The notes: generated from the sequence alone by a model not told the origin. Shown: positions 1-8,833, counted from the stretch's first letter. The stretch is 64,000 bases of DNA from Vibrio pomeroyi (GCA_041879425.1 CP090855.1:496001-560000); one strand, 5' to 3'. A program made the numbers and translations.

Positions 1-327
1 TAAGCCTTGCAGGAATCGCCCCATCACCATACTGGTGAATGAATGGCTGAAGAAGATGATCATCAACAGGCCAAGCATGGCGAGCAACAAGCCACTCAAC
101 AAAACCTTTTTACGTCCTAAAGCGTCTGAAATTGGGCCATAGATAAACTGAGATGGACCAAAACCCAACAAATACACACTCACCAGAAGCTGGGCTTGCT
201 CTAGCGAGACATCAAAATCTTTGGCAATCCAAGGTAAAGAAGGAAACACCAAACCCATGCTGAGTTGGCCAATACTGATGACCAAACACGCCAGTAAAAT
301 CGACTTAAAATCGAATCGACGGCTCAT
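1..327 (-). CDS. MFS drug/solute transporter, N-terminal part (cut by window edge)
   Basis: Read on the minus strand from an ATG at 325-327, the frame stays open to the window edge, giving the first 109 residues of a membrane protein. Residues about 10-30 form a hydrophobic helix, and around residue 65-75 the loop GPISDALGRKK matches the major facilitator motif A (G-x3-D-x2-G-R-K) between helices 2 and 3. This is a proton-driven inner-membrane antiporter, probably of the Bcr/CflA-type 12-helix drug exporter group, although the substrate cannot be told from this part. The rest lies outside the window. It is divergent from the sugar dehydrogenase gene that follows. Confidence 0.75.
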   Translation of the reverse strand, partial: MSRRFDFKSILLACLVISIGQLSMGLVFPSLPWIAKDFDVSLEQAQLLVSVYLLGFGPSQFIYGPISDALGRKKVLLSGLLLAMLGLLMIIFFSHSFTSMVMGRFLQGL

Positions 328-598
328 GATGCAGCACGCGGGGTTACAAAGAGACTTGGGTCATCAACCTGACAACATGAAGGTGCATAAAGTAGTGAGC
401 ATGTTGCAGGTGTGGTATTCATGGTGCTCCGAGAAGAATCAATTAGAGTTTGGCAGGGTAAACATACGTGAGCTTGTATAATCATACAATAATGACTGCA
501 CTAAATATGTGAATAGTGACTTTTCACATTCCTTAACTTTCCGCCTGTCGTTCAAACACGCTAGACTAACATTAGTTCGTAATAATGAAGGGACTTCA

Positions 599-1690
599 AT
601 GAACACTCATCACCGCATTCTCTCCTCTGCACTTGCAGTCATCGCATCAGGTGTCATCGCTTCATCCCCAGCGTTTGCATGGCAGGCTGAGAAGATCACA
701 GATGGTCTCGTAATCCCATGGGGCCTAGCTTATGTCGATGACGACTCTATGCTTCTCACAGAAAAAGCAGGCGTCATTAAACACATTGATTTGAAGTCAG
801 GAGAGCAAAATACACTGTTCAGGCTACCCAACGTATGGGCAAAAGGCCAAGGTGGCCTGTTGGATATCACGCTATCCCCTTTTGAAGAAGACAAGTTCTA
901 TGTTACCTACAGTAAAGACGTCGATGGCGAAGGCGTAACCACACTCGCTTCTGCCACATACAAAAATGATGAAGTGTCCAATTGGCAAGATGTGTTTGTT
1001 TCTAAGTCGAGAACTGACACAGGTCGTCACTTTGGGAGCCGCATTACCTCTGATGATAGTCATCTGTACTTTTCCATTGGCGACCGTGGTGACCGAGACA
1101 ATGGTCAAAACACCTTAACCCATGCTGGCTCGATATTGCGGCTAAATACTGACGGGAGCATACCAAGCGACAACCCTTTCACCGATAACGACAAGGTTCT
1201 CGACGAGATTTGGAGTTTCGGTCACCGCAACCCACAAGGGCTTTTCTATGATTTTCCAAGTCAAAAGCTTTGGTCTATTGAACACGGTCCCCGTGGCGGT
1301 GATGAAATCAACCTAATAAAAGCGGGAGCCAACTACGGGTGGCCAGTTACTTCGCACGGCAAAGAGTATTGGGGCCCTATCAGCGTTGGTGATTCGGAAA
1401 CCAAAGAAGGCATTGAAGCACCTAAAAAGGTATACATTCCCTCAATCGCACCGGGAAGTTTGATCGTCTACCAAGGCGAAAAGTACCCAGAACTGCAAGG
1501 TAAACTGTTGGCAGGGGCACTAAAACTTACCCACATCAATATCGTCACAGTCAACGAGCAAGGTGAGGCAATAAAAGAAGAACGCATTCTAGAAGACTTA
1601 GGGGAAAGGATTAGAGACATCGAAACCTCACCAAGCGGCGACATCTATTTTAGTACTGACAACGGCAACCTTTACCGACTGAAAAAATAG
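599..1690 (+). CDS. Periplasmic PQQ-dependent aldose sugar dehydrogenase-like protein (YliI family)
   Basis: 363 residues. I start at the ATG at 599 because GAAGGG precedes it by about 6 bases and a clean Sec signal peptide follows (helix to about residue 27, ASSPAFA-W cleavage); the frame extends further upstream from a GTG at 509 but without a signal. The mature part is a six-bladed propeller of the glucose/sorbosone dehydrogenase family: FGHRNPQG and EHGPRGGDEINL with ANYGWP are the family's calcium/PQQ-site segments. It probably oxidises aldose sugars in the periplasm with PQQ passing electrons to the respiratory chain; family members can also be non-enzymatic. Length is typical (E. coli YliI about 371). 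It appears monocistronic. Confidence 0.85.
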   Translation: MNTHHRILSSALAVIASGVIASSPAFAWQAEKITDGLVIPWGLAYVDDDSMLLTEKAGVIKHIDLKSGEQNTLFRLPNVWAKGQGGLLDITLSPFEEDKFYVTYSKDVDGEGVTTLASATYKNDEVSNWQDVFVSKSRTDTGRHFGSRITSDDSHLYFSIGDRGDRDNGQNTLTHAGSILRLNTDGSIPSDNPFTDNDKVLDEIWSFGHRNPQGLFYDFPSQKLWSIEHGPRGGDEINLIKAGANYGWPVTSHGKEYWGPISVGDSETKEGIEAPKKVYIPSIAPGSLIVYQGEKYPELQGKLLAGALKLTHINIVTVNEQGEAIKEERILEDLGERIRDIETSPSGDIYFSTDNGNLYRLKK

Positions 1691-1743
1691 CCTGATCTTC
1701 TTTAAAGTAGAGACACGATACTGACAACGAAATTTATAAATAA

Positions 1744-1780
1744 AGCCGTTAAAACTGGGCTCAAAGTCCAATTAACGGCT
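1744..1780. other. Hairpin 3' of the sugar dehydrogenase gene
   Basis: AGCCGTTAA at 1744-1752 and TTAACGGCT at 1772-1780 form a perfect 9-bp stem, with a further weak TGG/CCA pairing in the loop. There is no U tract after it, so it is at best a factor-dependent or processing structure for the upstream gene. The rest of the 447-base gap 1691-2137 holds the cold-shock gene promoter and leader. Confidence 0.4.
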
Positions 1781-1959
1781 CACTTACCGCAAAATAAAAT
1801 GTGCCAAAACAGTGCAACGACTCTAATTTTGTCATCAAACATACCTATGTTTTTCACAAAAACGACAAGAAATCACCATACAACTGTAACTCCATGATAT
1901 TTAAGGAATGCAAAGTTTGACTACCCCCAAGTTTCTGCAACCTTTCCCTATGTATTCGA

Positions 1960-1987
1960 TTGACTATCCCCTGATTTGATTTAGACT
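1960..1987 (+). promoter_or_regulatory. Predicted sigma-70 promoter of the cold-shock gene
   Basis: TTGACT at 1960-1965 and TAGACT at 1982-1987 with a 16-base spacer resemble -35 and -10 elements. Transcription from here would give a leader of about 145 bases before the cspA-like ATG, matching the long thermosensing leader typical of cspA genes. The promoter is inferred from sequence only. Confidence 0.5.
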
Positions 1988-2137
1988 CGTTTCCGGCTAG
2001 AAAGAAAGTTCTTTGTATATAAACATTTCGTTGGATTACTAGTAACCCCGTTGTGTTGTACGCAATAGCAATAAACTTTTCCGCGCTATCAGTGCCACAA
2101 TTGGCTCAAAATAAAAATTTAATTTTAGGATATCATC

Positions 2138-2347
2138 ATGTCTAACACAGTTACTGGTACAGTAAAGTGGTTCAACGAAACTAAAGGCTTCGGCTTCATT
2201 CAACAAGAAAACGGCCCAGACGTATTCGCACACTTCTCTGCTATCACAGGCGACGGTTTCAAAACTCTTGCTGAAGGCCAAAAAGTTGAGTTCGTAGTAT
2301 CTCAAGGTCAAAAAGGCCCACAAGCTGACAGCATCAAAGTACTTTAA
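2138..2347 (+). CDS. cspA: CspA-family cold-shock protein
   Basis: 69 residues, the exact family length. RNP1 (KGFGFI, residues 16-21) and RNP2 (VFAHF, residues 29-33) on the OB-fold bind single-stranded nucleic acid; such proteins act as RNA chaperones that melt structure and aid translation in the cold. The ATG at 2138 has AGGA about 8 bases upstream. The long A+T-rich leader (about 145 bases) fits post-transcriptional cold regulation. A strong terminator follows, so the gene is monocistronic. Which of several vibrio csp paralogues this is cannot be decided here. Confidence 0.93.
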   Translation: MSNTVTGTVKWFNETKGFGFIQQENGPDVFAHFSAITGDGFKTLAEGQKVEFVVSQGQKGPQADSIKVL

Positions 2348-2370
2348 TTTAGTATTTTAAAGCTTTCTAA

Positions 2371-2401
2371 AAATAGCCAGCCTCTGCTGGCTATTTTTTT
2401 A
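2371..2401 (+). terminator. Rho-independent terminator of cspA
   Basis: TAGCCAGC and GCTGGCTA form an 8-bp stem with a CTCT loop, followed by seven T residues. Confidence 0.9.
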
Positions 2402-2464
2402 CCCGCTATTCAGAGATTTAAGGTAATATTCCCCTTCACTATTTCTACCTAAGACACCTCCTCA

Positions 2465-3004
2465 ATGGCTCTTAAACCGACAATCTACAAATTTCGTATC
2501 TCTTTAACCGATATGAATCGCGACTATTACGACTCTTTTAATCTAACGGTTGCACAACATCCTTCTGAAACAGAACAGCGAATGATGGCTCGTATCATGG
2601 CTTTTTGTATCAATGCCTCTCCTGAACTTGAGTTCACTAAAGGGTTGTCTAGCATTGAAGAACCAGATTTATGGCAGAAGTCTTTGGATGACCAGATCCT
2701 AGAATGGGTTGATGTGGGCGAACCAGATCCTGAACGTGTTAAGAAGGCGACTCGTCTATCTAAATCTGTACGAGTATTCAGCTTCAACACTAAATCAAAC
2801 GTTTGGTGGGAACAGAACAAAGGTAAATTCGGTTACCTAAAAGCTCAAATCGTTCGTTTGGATAACGAAGGTATCGAACAATTAGCCGCAATGACACAAC
2901 GCACAATGGATCTTTCAGTGATGCTGACGGGTAACTCGGCGTTCGTAAATAGCGACACGCAATCAGCTGAAGTAACGTGGGAAGAGCTACAGAGTAATGA
3001 CTGA
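2465..3004 (+). CDS. yaeQ: YaeQ family protein
   Basis: 179 residues, full length. The whole protein reads as YaeQ, from the ALKPTIYKFRISLTDMNR start through the VGEPDPERVKKA segment to the VWWEQNK segment. The family has a PD-(D/E)XK nuclease-like fold, and E. coli YaeQ was found as a suppressor restoring haemolysin expression without RfaH; its biochemical activity is not settled. It is cytosolic with no signal peptide. Its last 8 bases overlap the next gene, so the two are translationally coupled and probably share a function or at least an mRNA. Confidence 0.9.
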   Translation: MALKPTIYKFRISLTDMNRDYYDSFNLTVAQHPSETEQRMMARIMAFCINASPELEFTKGLSSIEEPDLWQKSLDDQILEWVDVGEPDPERVKKATRLSKSVRVFSFNTKSNVWWEQNKGKFGYLKAQIVRLDNEGIEQLAAMTQRTMDLSVMLTGNSAFVNSDTQSAEVTWEELQSND

Positions 3005-3596
3005 GCTACCAACTAACAGTCAGCAGAAACTTGAAGCGAACCAGCAAGCTAAAACCAAACTTCACGTTTGTTTGAAAGAATCTGGTTTAGACTCAGTAAC
3101 TGCGATTGCGACAGGTTTTGAGAAAGAGCTAGCGTCTTTTATCGACGAAAACCATGCCCTGTTTAAACACGCTTGTGAGAATAAGCCTGATAACTCTGCT
3201 CGTCAGACACTGCTTGGCTTGTTGACCAAAGAGCATATCGACGCAAGCTATCGTTTTGAGAGCGATAAAGATGCTAGCGAAGCGATGCAAAGTGTCTTCG
3301 ATAACACAGTTGGCAGTGAGCACGGCGACAAGTTCCAAAACTCTAGCTCTCAGCAGTTAAAGTTAGTGACGCATTTATGGTTGTGCATTCAAGGTCGACT
3401 TGGCATGGATTACAGCCTAGCCAACGATCACGCGGCAGCAACCGCCAAACTGCTGTCTCGCTTATCAAGAAGCACAGACGACGAAATCCGTGTTGAGTTC
3501 ATGGCGAGCTTCTATGATGGCTTGAACATCTATCAAGCAGAGAACAAGCCGTCCGGTTTGATTCATCGCTTCAAGCGTTTGTTTAACCTTTCGTAA
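2997..3596 (+). CDS. Hypothetical protein coupled to yaeQ
   Basis: 199 residues, not recognised. It is soluble, acidic to neutral and mostly helical, with no signal peptide or membrane segment; a short basic stretch (RFKRLF) sits at the C-terminus. The ATG at 2997 overlaps the yaeQ stop by 8 bases, with GAAGAG upstream acting as ribosome-binding site inside yaeQ. The gene is real by reading-frame length, codon use like its neighbour and operon position. No function is proposed. Confidence 0.8.
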   Translation: MTELPTNSQQKLEANQQAKTKLHVCLKESGLDSVTAIATGFEKELASFIDENHALFKHACENKPDNSARQTLLGLLTKEHIDASYRFESDKDASEAMQSVFDNTVGSEHGDKFQNSSSQQLKLVTHLWLCIQGRLGMDYSLANDHAAATAKLLSRLSRSTDDEIRVEFMASFYDGLNIYQAENKPSGLIHRFKRLFNLS

Positions 3597-3771
3597 GCAT
3601 TCCACCAGCTGCTGTATCCAAGTTGCGCTTTACACCCTGTAGAGCGCATCTATTTCCAACCACCGTTTTCACTATCAATTCAACGCATAAGAGCAGATTC
3701 CCTGTTCGCTCATTCTCACGCTAGGGAATGGCGACATTCTCAGTCATTGCAATTAACTTTACTACAAGTAC

Positions 3772-3797
3772 AAAAAAGCCCCGCGAGTGCGAGGCTT
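3772..3797 (-). terminator. Terminator of folE
   Basis: On the minus strand AAGCCTCGC and GCGGGGCTT pair (one G-U) around ACTC and are followed by a run of six T residues. It sits about 60 bases beyond the folE stop. Confidence 0.85.
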
Positions 3798-3854
3798 AGA
3801 ATCTTAGTTGCCGATTTACTGAGGCTAAATCGTAGTTATCACATCACAAGGCGA

Positions 3855-4508
3855 TTAGCGCAGGCCGTGTAAAAACTCGTGGCGAGTCGCTGGGTTAGAT
3901 TTGAAAATACCGCCCAATGCTGTGGTTGTTGTTTCGCTGGTTGCGTCCATTACGCCGCGTGATTTCACGCAGTAGTGAACCGCATCCATGGTTACAGCAA
4001 CATCTTCTGTTTCAAGCAAGGTTTGCAAAGCGACAAGGATCTGCTGAGTCATACGCTCTTGAACTTGTGGACGCTGTGCAAAGAAGCGCACGATACGGTT
4101 GATCTTAGACAGACCTATGATTTTACCACGAGGGATGTAAGCGACAGCTGTCTTACCATCAATCGTCACTAGGTGGTGCTCACAAGTGCTGGTCACGGTA
4201 ATGTCTTTTACGCGTACCATTTCGCGAACGCCCATCTTGTTTTCAATTACAGTAATTTTAGGGAAATTAGCGTAATCCAAACCAGAGAAAATCTCATCCA
4301 CGTACATTTTGGCAATACGGTGTGGTGTTTCTTCCAGACTGTCGTCCGTAAGATCAAGTTCGAGTAGAGTGAGAATCTCACGCATATGGTGTTCGATTCG
4401 TTCCTTTTTCTCTTCTCGGCTAACCTGGTTTGGACTCATTGGTGTCTCTAAACCACGGCTTGCTAGCGCATCTTTAACCAACTTCGCTGATTCGCTAAGA
4501 CCTGACAT
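3855..4508 (-). CDS. folE: GTP cyclohydrolase I
   Basis: 217 residues when started at the ATG at 4508, which has GAGGAAG just upstream; an in-frame extension to 4580 lacks a ribosome-binding site. It converts GTP to 7,8-dihydroneopterin triphosphate, the first step of tetrahydrofolate synthesis (and of queuosine/pterin supply). The zinc ligands are visible: Cys109 and His112 in the TCEHHLVT segment and Cys180 in HYCVKSRGV. Length is that of E. coli FolE. It is transcribed divergently from moeA, which is also a pterin-related gene. Confidence 0.97.
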   Translation of the reverse strand: MSGLSESAKLVKDALASRGLETPMSPNQVSREEKKERIEHHMREILTLLELDLTDDSLEETPHRIAKMYVDEIFSGLDYANFPKITVIENKMGVREMVRVKDITVTSTCEHHLVTIDGKTAVAYIPRGKIIGLSKINRIVRFFAQRPQVQERMTQQILVALQTLLETEDVAVTMDAVHYCVKSRGVMDATSETTTTALGGIFKSNPATRHEFLHGLR

Positions 4509-4638
4509 TGAACTTCCTCTTTTATTACCCCTTCTGGATGGCAAACAAGGATACTCGGAATTTTGAATAAATACACCCATATTTTAAGGGAGGTCATTAT
4601 TTACGGGGCTTAAACTGTGCTAGAGTGGCTAGAATTTC

Positions 4639-4685
4639 GTTGGCAAATCAGGTGTTCTGATCACTTTTCAATCACCATTGCCAAC
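4639..4685 (+). promoter_or_regulatory. Stem-loop in the moeA leader
   Basis: GTTGGCAA (4639-4646) and TTGCCAAC (4678-4685) form a perfect 8-bp stem; inside it GGTG (4651-4654) can pair with CACC (4673-4676). It ends about 40 bases before the moeA start. It has no U tract and is not the known Moco RNA motif as far as I can see. Its role is unknown. Confidence 0.45.
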
Positions 4686-4723
4686 CACAAAATCAAAACA
4701 ATAACGATCAAAGGATTTCAATT

Positions 4724-5959
4724 ATGGGCTGTTGCGACGCTCCGGGCTTAATGCCAATTGAAGATGCACTAGATAAGCTGCTGTCACCAATCAAACCAAT
4801 CCAAACGACTCTAACTCTGCCATTGGCAGATGCTTTGGGCTACGTTCTTGCTGAAGACATACTCTCCCCTATTTTTGTACCTCCTTTTGATAACTCAGCA
4901 ATGGACGGTTACGCGCTGCGTTTAGCTGACCTAGAGAACGGTAAAGTACTGCCATTAGCAGGTAAGTCTTTTGCGGGTCAGCCATTTGAGGGCGAATGGC
5001 CAAGCAATACCTGTATTCGCATTATGACTGGTGCAAAAATCCCAGAAGGTTGTGATGCCGTCATCATGCAAGAAAACACTCGTGAAACCGATGCGGGTGT
5101 TGAGATTCAGCAAGATGACATCAAACTGAACAACAACATTCGCCCTACGGGTGACGACATCAAACAAGGTGACATCGTTCTTAACCGCGGTGAACGTTTA
5201 ACACCTCGCGACATTCCAATGATCGCCTCACTCGGTGTGAGCCACGTGACTGTTGCGCACAAACCTAAAGTCGCTTTTTTCTCTACTGGCGATGAGCTAA
5301 AACCGCTAGGTCAGCCACTTGAAGATGGTCAAATCTACGACAGCAACCGCTATGGCATTAAACCGCTTATTGAAGCATTCGGTTGTGAAGCGATAGATCT
5401 AGGCATTATTCCTGATTGCCCTGCAACGCTTAAAGAAACCTTTGTAAAAGCTCAAGAGTTAGCAGATGTTGTCGTGACATCTGGTGGTGTAAGCGTTGGT
5501 GAAGCAGATTACACCAAAGATATTCTTGAAGAACTTGGCGAAATCGGCTTTTGGAAACTGGCAATCAAACCGGGCAAGCCATTCGCATTTGGTGAATTAG
5601 ACAACGCTTGGTTCTGTGGCCTACCGGGTAACCCAGTTTCTGCAATGATGACTATGTACGTGTTGGTTCAACCTATGCTGGCTAAACTTGCCGGTCATAC
5701 TGCGTGGACAGCGCCAGAATCTATTCCAGCAACGACTAAGTCTGCATTCAAAAAAGGCCCAGGCCGTACGGATTACCAACGTGGTATCTACTCGATTGAA
5801 AACGGTCAATTTGTAGTAGAAACAACAGGCAACCAAAGCTCAGGTGCTTTCCGATCGATGAGCCTAGCCAATTGCTTTGTGGTACTAGAGCGCGAACGTG
5901 GTCGTGTAGAAGTCGGTGAAACAGTTCAGATTCAACTGTTTAACTCTACGCTTTACTAA
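4724..5959 (+). CDS. moeA: Molybdopterin molybdenumtransferase
   Basis: 411 residues, full length. MoeA inserts molybdate into adenylylated molybdopterin, releasing AMP, to make molybdenum cofactor in the cytosol. Visible family segments are PPFDNSAMDGYA (residues 53-64), the STGDEL loop (187-192), SGGVSVGEADY (253-263), KPGKP (282-286) and GLPGNPVS (299-306), covering the catalytic aspartate and MPT-AMP/molybdate pocket. The start MGCCDAPGLMP is typical for vibrio MoeA, with AAGGA upstream. It is followed 12 bases later by moeB. Confidence 0.97.
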   Translation: MGCCDAPGLMPIEDALDKLLSPIKPIQTTLTLPLADALGYVLAEDILSPIFVPPFDNSAMDGYALRLADLENGKVLPLAGKSFAGQPFEGEWPSNTCIRIMTGAKIPEGCDAVIMQENTRETDAGVEIQQDDIKLNNNIRPTGDDIKQGDIVLNRGERLTPRDIPMIASLGVSHVTVAHKPKVAFFSTGDELKPLGQPLEDGQIYDSNRYGIKPLIEAFGCEAIDLGIIPDCPATLKETFVKAQELADVVVTSGGVSVGEADYTKDILEELGEIGFWKLAIKPGKPFAFGELDNAWFCGLPGNPVSAMMTMYVLVQPMLAKLAGHTAWTAPESIPATTKSAFKKGPGRTDYQRGIYSIENGQFVVETTGNQSSGAFRSMSLANCFVVLERERGRVEVGETVQIQLFNSTLY

Positions 5960-5971
5960 CGAGGCTTGCTG

Positions 5972-6724
5972 ATGGAAATACTTTCTGACGCAGAGATGCT
6001 TCGCTACAACCGCCAGATCATCCTTAAGCAGTTTGATTTTGAGGGCCAAGAAGCATTGAAACAGAGCTCGATACTGGTTTTAGGGGCCGGCGGCTTAGGC
6101 TGCGCTTCTGCCCAATATCTTGCAACAGCAGGCATTGGTAAACTAACGCTAATCGATGACGATATTGTCGAGCTTTCTAATTTACAGCGACAAGTACTTC
6201 ACACTGATGCTGATATTAGTAAGAAGAAGGTCGACTCAGCCGCAGAATCACTGCAGGTGTTAAACCCACATCTAAAAGTTGAAACTGTCGACCACAGGCT
6301 TGATGACGAGGCACTGGCGAAACTCATTGAAGCGCATTCACTCGTGCTTGATGCCAGCGACAATGTCGAAACGCGCAATCAATTGAACCGCTTGTGTTAC
6401 GCATCAAAAACACCACTGGTTTCTGGCGCTGCGATTCGCATGGAAGGTCAGATTAGCGTATTCACTTATCAAGATGAAAATGCACCGTGTTACCAATGCT
6501 TAAGTGCTCTGTTCGGCAATGCGGCACTAAGTTGTGTTGAAGCCGGAGTGATGGCGCCAGTGGTTGGTATGGTGGGTGCCGCTCAAGCTCTAGAGGCGAT
6601 TAAGGTGATTGCTAAATTTGGACAACCAAAACAAGGCAAACTTCTGATTCTCGATGCCATATCACACAGCTGGCGTGAGATGAATTTAATGAAAATGCCT
6701 AATTGTTTGGTGTGTGGTAAGTAA
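5972..6724 (+). CDS. moeB: Molybdopterin-synthase adenylyltransferase
   Basis: 250 residues from the ATG at 5972 (GAGG 8 bases upstream); the open frame begins at a TTG two codons earlier. MoeB adenylates the C-terminal Gly-Gly of MoaD so it can be re-sulfurated. It shows the nucleotide loop GAGGLG (residues 38-43), the DDD/LSNLQRQ region of the E1-like fold, and two zinc-binding Cys pairs (C173/C176 in CYQC and C245/C248 in CLVCGK). ThiF is the closest alternative, but pairing with moeA and the C-terminal CxxCGK favour MoeB. Confidence 0.95.
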   Translation: MEILSDAEMLRYNRQIILKQFDFEGQEALKQSSILVLGAGGLGCASAQYLATAGIGKLTLIDDDIVELSNLQRQVLHTDADISKKKVDSAAESLQVLNPHLKVETVDHRLDDEALAKLIEAHSLVLDASDNVETRNQLNRLCYASKTPLVSGAAIRMEGQISVFTYQDENAPCYQCLSALFGNAALSCVEAGVMAPVVGMVGAAQALEAIKVIAKFGQPKQGKLLILDAISHSWREMNLMKMPNCLVCGK

Positions 6725-6727
6725 CAA

Positions 6728-6763
6728 AAAGAGCCAAAGCCCATGAGTTGGCTTTGGCTCTTT
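6728..6763. terminator. Bidirectional terminator between moeB and the receiver-EAL gene
   Basis: A 14-bp perfect stem, AAAGAGCCAAAGCC (6728-6741) with GGCTTTGGCTCTTT (6750-6763), separates two convergent genes. The minus-strand side carries the better T run (five), the plus-strand side only TTT. Confidence 0.9.
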
Positions 6764-6777
6764 ACACTAATACGTTG

Positions 6778-7980
6778 TTAATGATGAGAAGTATATTCAG
6801 AAGCGACGTAATCTAGCTCCTTTTGCTCTGCGAGCATCTCAACTACGATTTCTGGTAGTGATGGACCCCCATGAAGAAAACCTTGCTGGTTAAAGCCGCC
6901 TAGAGTTTCCAGAAACGCACAGGTGTCTTTGTTTTCAACACCCTCATAGATAATACGCGCGTTTTTTACCGAGACGAGCTTTTTAACTTCATCGATTTTT
7001 TGCATGTAATCAATGTTATGGCAAAGTCCCCATGTAATGGTTTTATCTATCTTTATCTCACTAATAGGCAATTTGACAATACGTTCAATATTCGATGCTT
7101 CCATCCCAAAGTCATCTATAGAGATCTCAAAACCATTCAACCTAAGTCGTAAAATATTTGCCAACAATTCTTTTTCAATATTGCCTGAAAGACCCTTTTC
7201 CGTCAGCTCTACAACGATAGTATGCTCAATACCCTGCTTATAAATATCAAGTAGGTTATCGATAACAAATTCGTCAATCAGCAAATTAGGATCGATGTTA
7301 ATCGAGAACCTCAACGATTTATCCAGCTCATTGAAGTGAAGGTGATAATCCTGAATGAACTTATTTATCACTATATTGATAAAAACTTTTTGCTTTCCCA
7401 GCTCTTCAATTACTGGCAAAAAATAACTCGGTGGAAGTAAGGTCCCGTTTTCATCAGACCATCGTGACAACACTTCAAATCCCGAAATAACATTTATATC
7501 CGAAACAACTTGCGGCTGATAAACCAGGTTAATGGGAAAGTCGTCATCAATGATTGTCGCACGATGGCCAAAGCCATGCTCGCCTTTAGTTATGGTTTCA
7601 ACTTCAAGTGTTTTATCAACCAAGTCGCTTATTTGGTTAGCCCAAATAGGCTTTTCTAATGAAGCGACAACATTTAACTCATAGAGCTTTCCAAGCATAC
7701 TCACCGAGCTAACAATGGATTTATCCAAACCTGAAGTAATGATTATTTTAGATTCAATATTTTGTTGCGACATCATGCTCAAGAGTTCAAATCCATCGCC
7801 ATTGGGCATCATAATGTCCATGATAACCAAATCAAATGATGCATTTTGCATTTTGCTCATTGCATCGAACGCATTTTCTGCAAACTGTACGGATGTTTTT
7901 TTATTAGATAAAGAGACCGCATTTTTAATGACTTCTCTTGATAGCTCAACATCGTCAACAATCAATACTGTGTTATTCAT
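6778..7980 (-). CDS. Response regulator with EAL c-di-GMP phosphodiesterase output domain
   Basis: 400 residues from the ATG at 7980, which has GGTGAAG upstream and overlaps the preceding gene by 8 bases. Residues 1-120 are a CheY-like receiver: acidic pair DD (9-10), phospho-acceptor D55 in VIMDIMMP, T/S82-83 and K110 in LEKP. Residues about 150-390 are an EAL domain: EVL (169-171), SINID, VVELTEKG, ISIDDFG, EIKIDK, YEGVEN and QQGFLHG keep the metal and catalytic residues, but loop 6 reads DFGMEASN where DFGTGYSS is usual, which may weaken dimer-dependent activity. No DNA-binding domain, unlike VieA. Probably the output of the hybrid kinase/HPt encoded upstream in the same direction. Confidence 0.88.
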   Translation of the reverse strand: MNNTVLIVDDVELSREVIKNAVSLSNKKTSVQFAENAFDAMSKMQNASFDLVIMDIMMPNGDGFELLSMMSQQNIESKIIITSGLDKSIVSSVSMLGKLYELNVVASLEKPIWANQISDLVDKTLEVETITKGEHGFGHRATIIDDDFPINLVYQPQVVSDINVISGFEVLSRWSDENGTLLPPSYFLPVIEELGKQKVFINIVINKFIQDYHLHFNELDKSLRFSINIDPNLLIDEFVIDNLLDIYKQGIEHTIVVELTEKGLSGNIEKELLANILRLRLNGFEISIDDFGMEASNIERIVKLPISEIKIDKTITWGLCHNIDYMQKIDEVKKLVSVKNARIIYEGVENKDTCAFLETLGGFNQQGFLHGGPSLPEIVVEMLAEQKELDYVASEYTSHH

Positions 7981-8833
7981 TTTCTTCACCTTTATAGTTT
8001 GCAATAATATCCATCCAAGAGCGTTGTGATTTCATTTTCTTTGAATCCAAGTTCATGACCTTCATTGATCTATCGTTACTTTTTACACTTCGATATTCAC
8101 AGCCTAACGAAAAGAACAGGTCAAAAATCCTCTTACTTTTCAGTAATATATAAAGCTCTTTATCTGGATTTAGGCTTTGTAGATACTTGTACGCCTCTCT
8201 GCCCATTGTGTCTGTAAATGACGAATAATGAGTACAGTTAAAAGTAACCACTAAATGTGCTCTATCTTCTTTAGATACTAAAACTTGCTCCAAAAAATCT
8301 GCTGCAAGTTTATAGTTGGCACTTAATAAATGTCCAATTAATTGCCCATTAACCGTAACAAGTGTTAGTTCCCCAGAATATTGATTTAATATTTTTTCAA
8401 TAATTGCCTTTCTACTCAAAGCTAAATCTTCTAAATTACTGAGAATAACGTTATCTTCATATTCAAATATGACATCAATTAATTGGGTTATTTTCCCCAG
8501 AAGAAAGGAATTATTTGAGTTTATCGTCGTAACTTCTGTTTGGACGTGCATGTTCATGTCAATATAACCGTTGTTATTAAATTTATTCGTTAACCCTTTG
8601 AGGACCATTTGTGAGTCGTTTGATTCCCAAACATCAAATATATTGACTCCAATAAGATCCAGTAACTCGTTTTGACGTTTTAAGTGGGGAGTTGTTACTC
8701 CCCTTTCCCAACGGCTTAGTGTCACAACGTCTAGGTTATTAAAGTTAGAGTTACTTCTTTGGATCGCATCAACAAAATTAGTTTGAGACAAACCATTGTT
8801 AACACGAAATGTACGTATAATATCTCCAAACAT
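7973..8833 (-). CDS. XRE-type HTH regulator with GNAT-like C-terminal domain
   Basis: 286 residues. Residues about 5-65 form a Cro/C1-type helix-turn-helix ending in TLSRWERGVTTP. Residues about 140-270 look like a GNAT fold without obvious acetyl-CoA loop: a strand pair around VTVNGQLIGHLL, and near the end LYILLKSKRIFDLFFSLGCEYRS, resembling the last GNAT helix and strand. I infer a DNA-binding protein whose C-terminal domain senses a ligand or partner rather than acetylates. Its stop lies inside the receiver-EAL gene (8-base overlap), so the two are coupled. It has a paralogue at 26948-27871 with an identical SRWERGVTTP stretch, next to the pilin gene. Confidence 0.8.
   Translation of the reverse strand: MFGDIIRTFRVNNGLSQTNFVDAIQRSNSNFNNLDVVTLSRWERGVTTPHLKRQNELLDLIGVNIFDVWESNDSQMVLKGLTNKFNNNGYIDMNMHVQTEVTTINSNNSFLLGKITQLIDVIFEYEDNVILSNLEDLALSRKAIIEKILNQYSGELTLVTVNGQLIGHLLSANYKLAADFLEQVLVSKEDRAHLVVTFNCTHYSSFTDTMGREAYKYLQSLNPDKELYILLKSKRIFDLFFSLGCEYRSVKSNDRSMKVMNLDSKKMKSQRSWMDIIANYKGEENE

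Noticed and set aside
509..598. 30-residue N-terminal extension of the sugar dehydrogenase from the GTG at 509
   Set aside because: The signal peptide and ribosome-binding site place the start at 599; the extension has neither.
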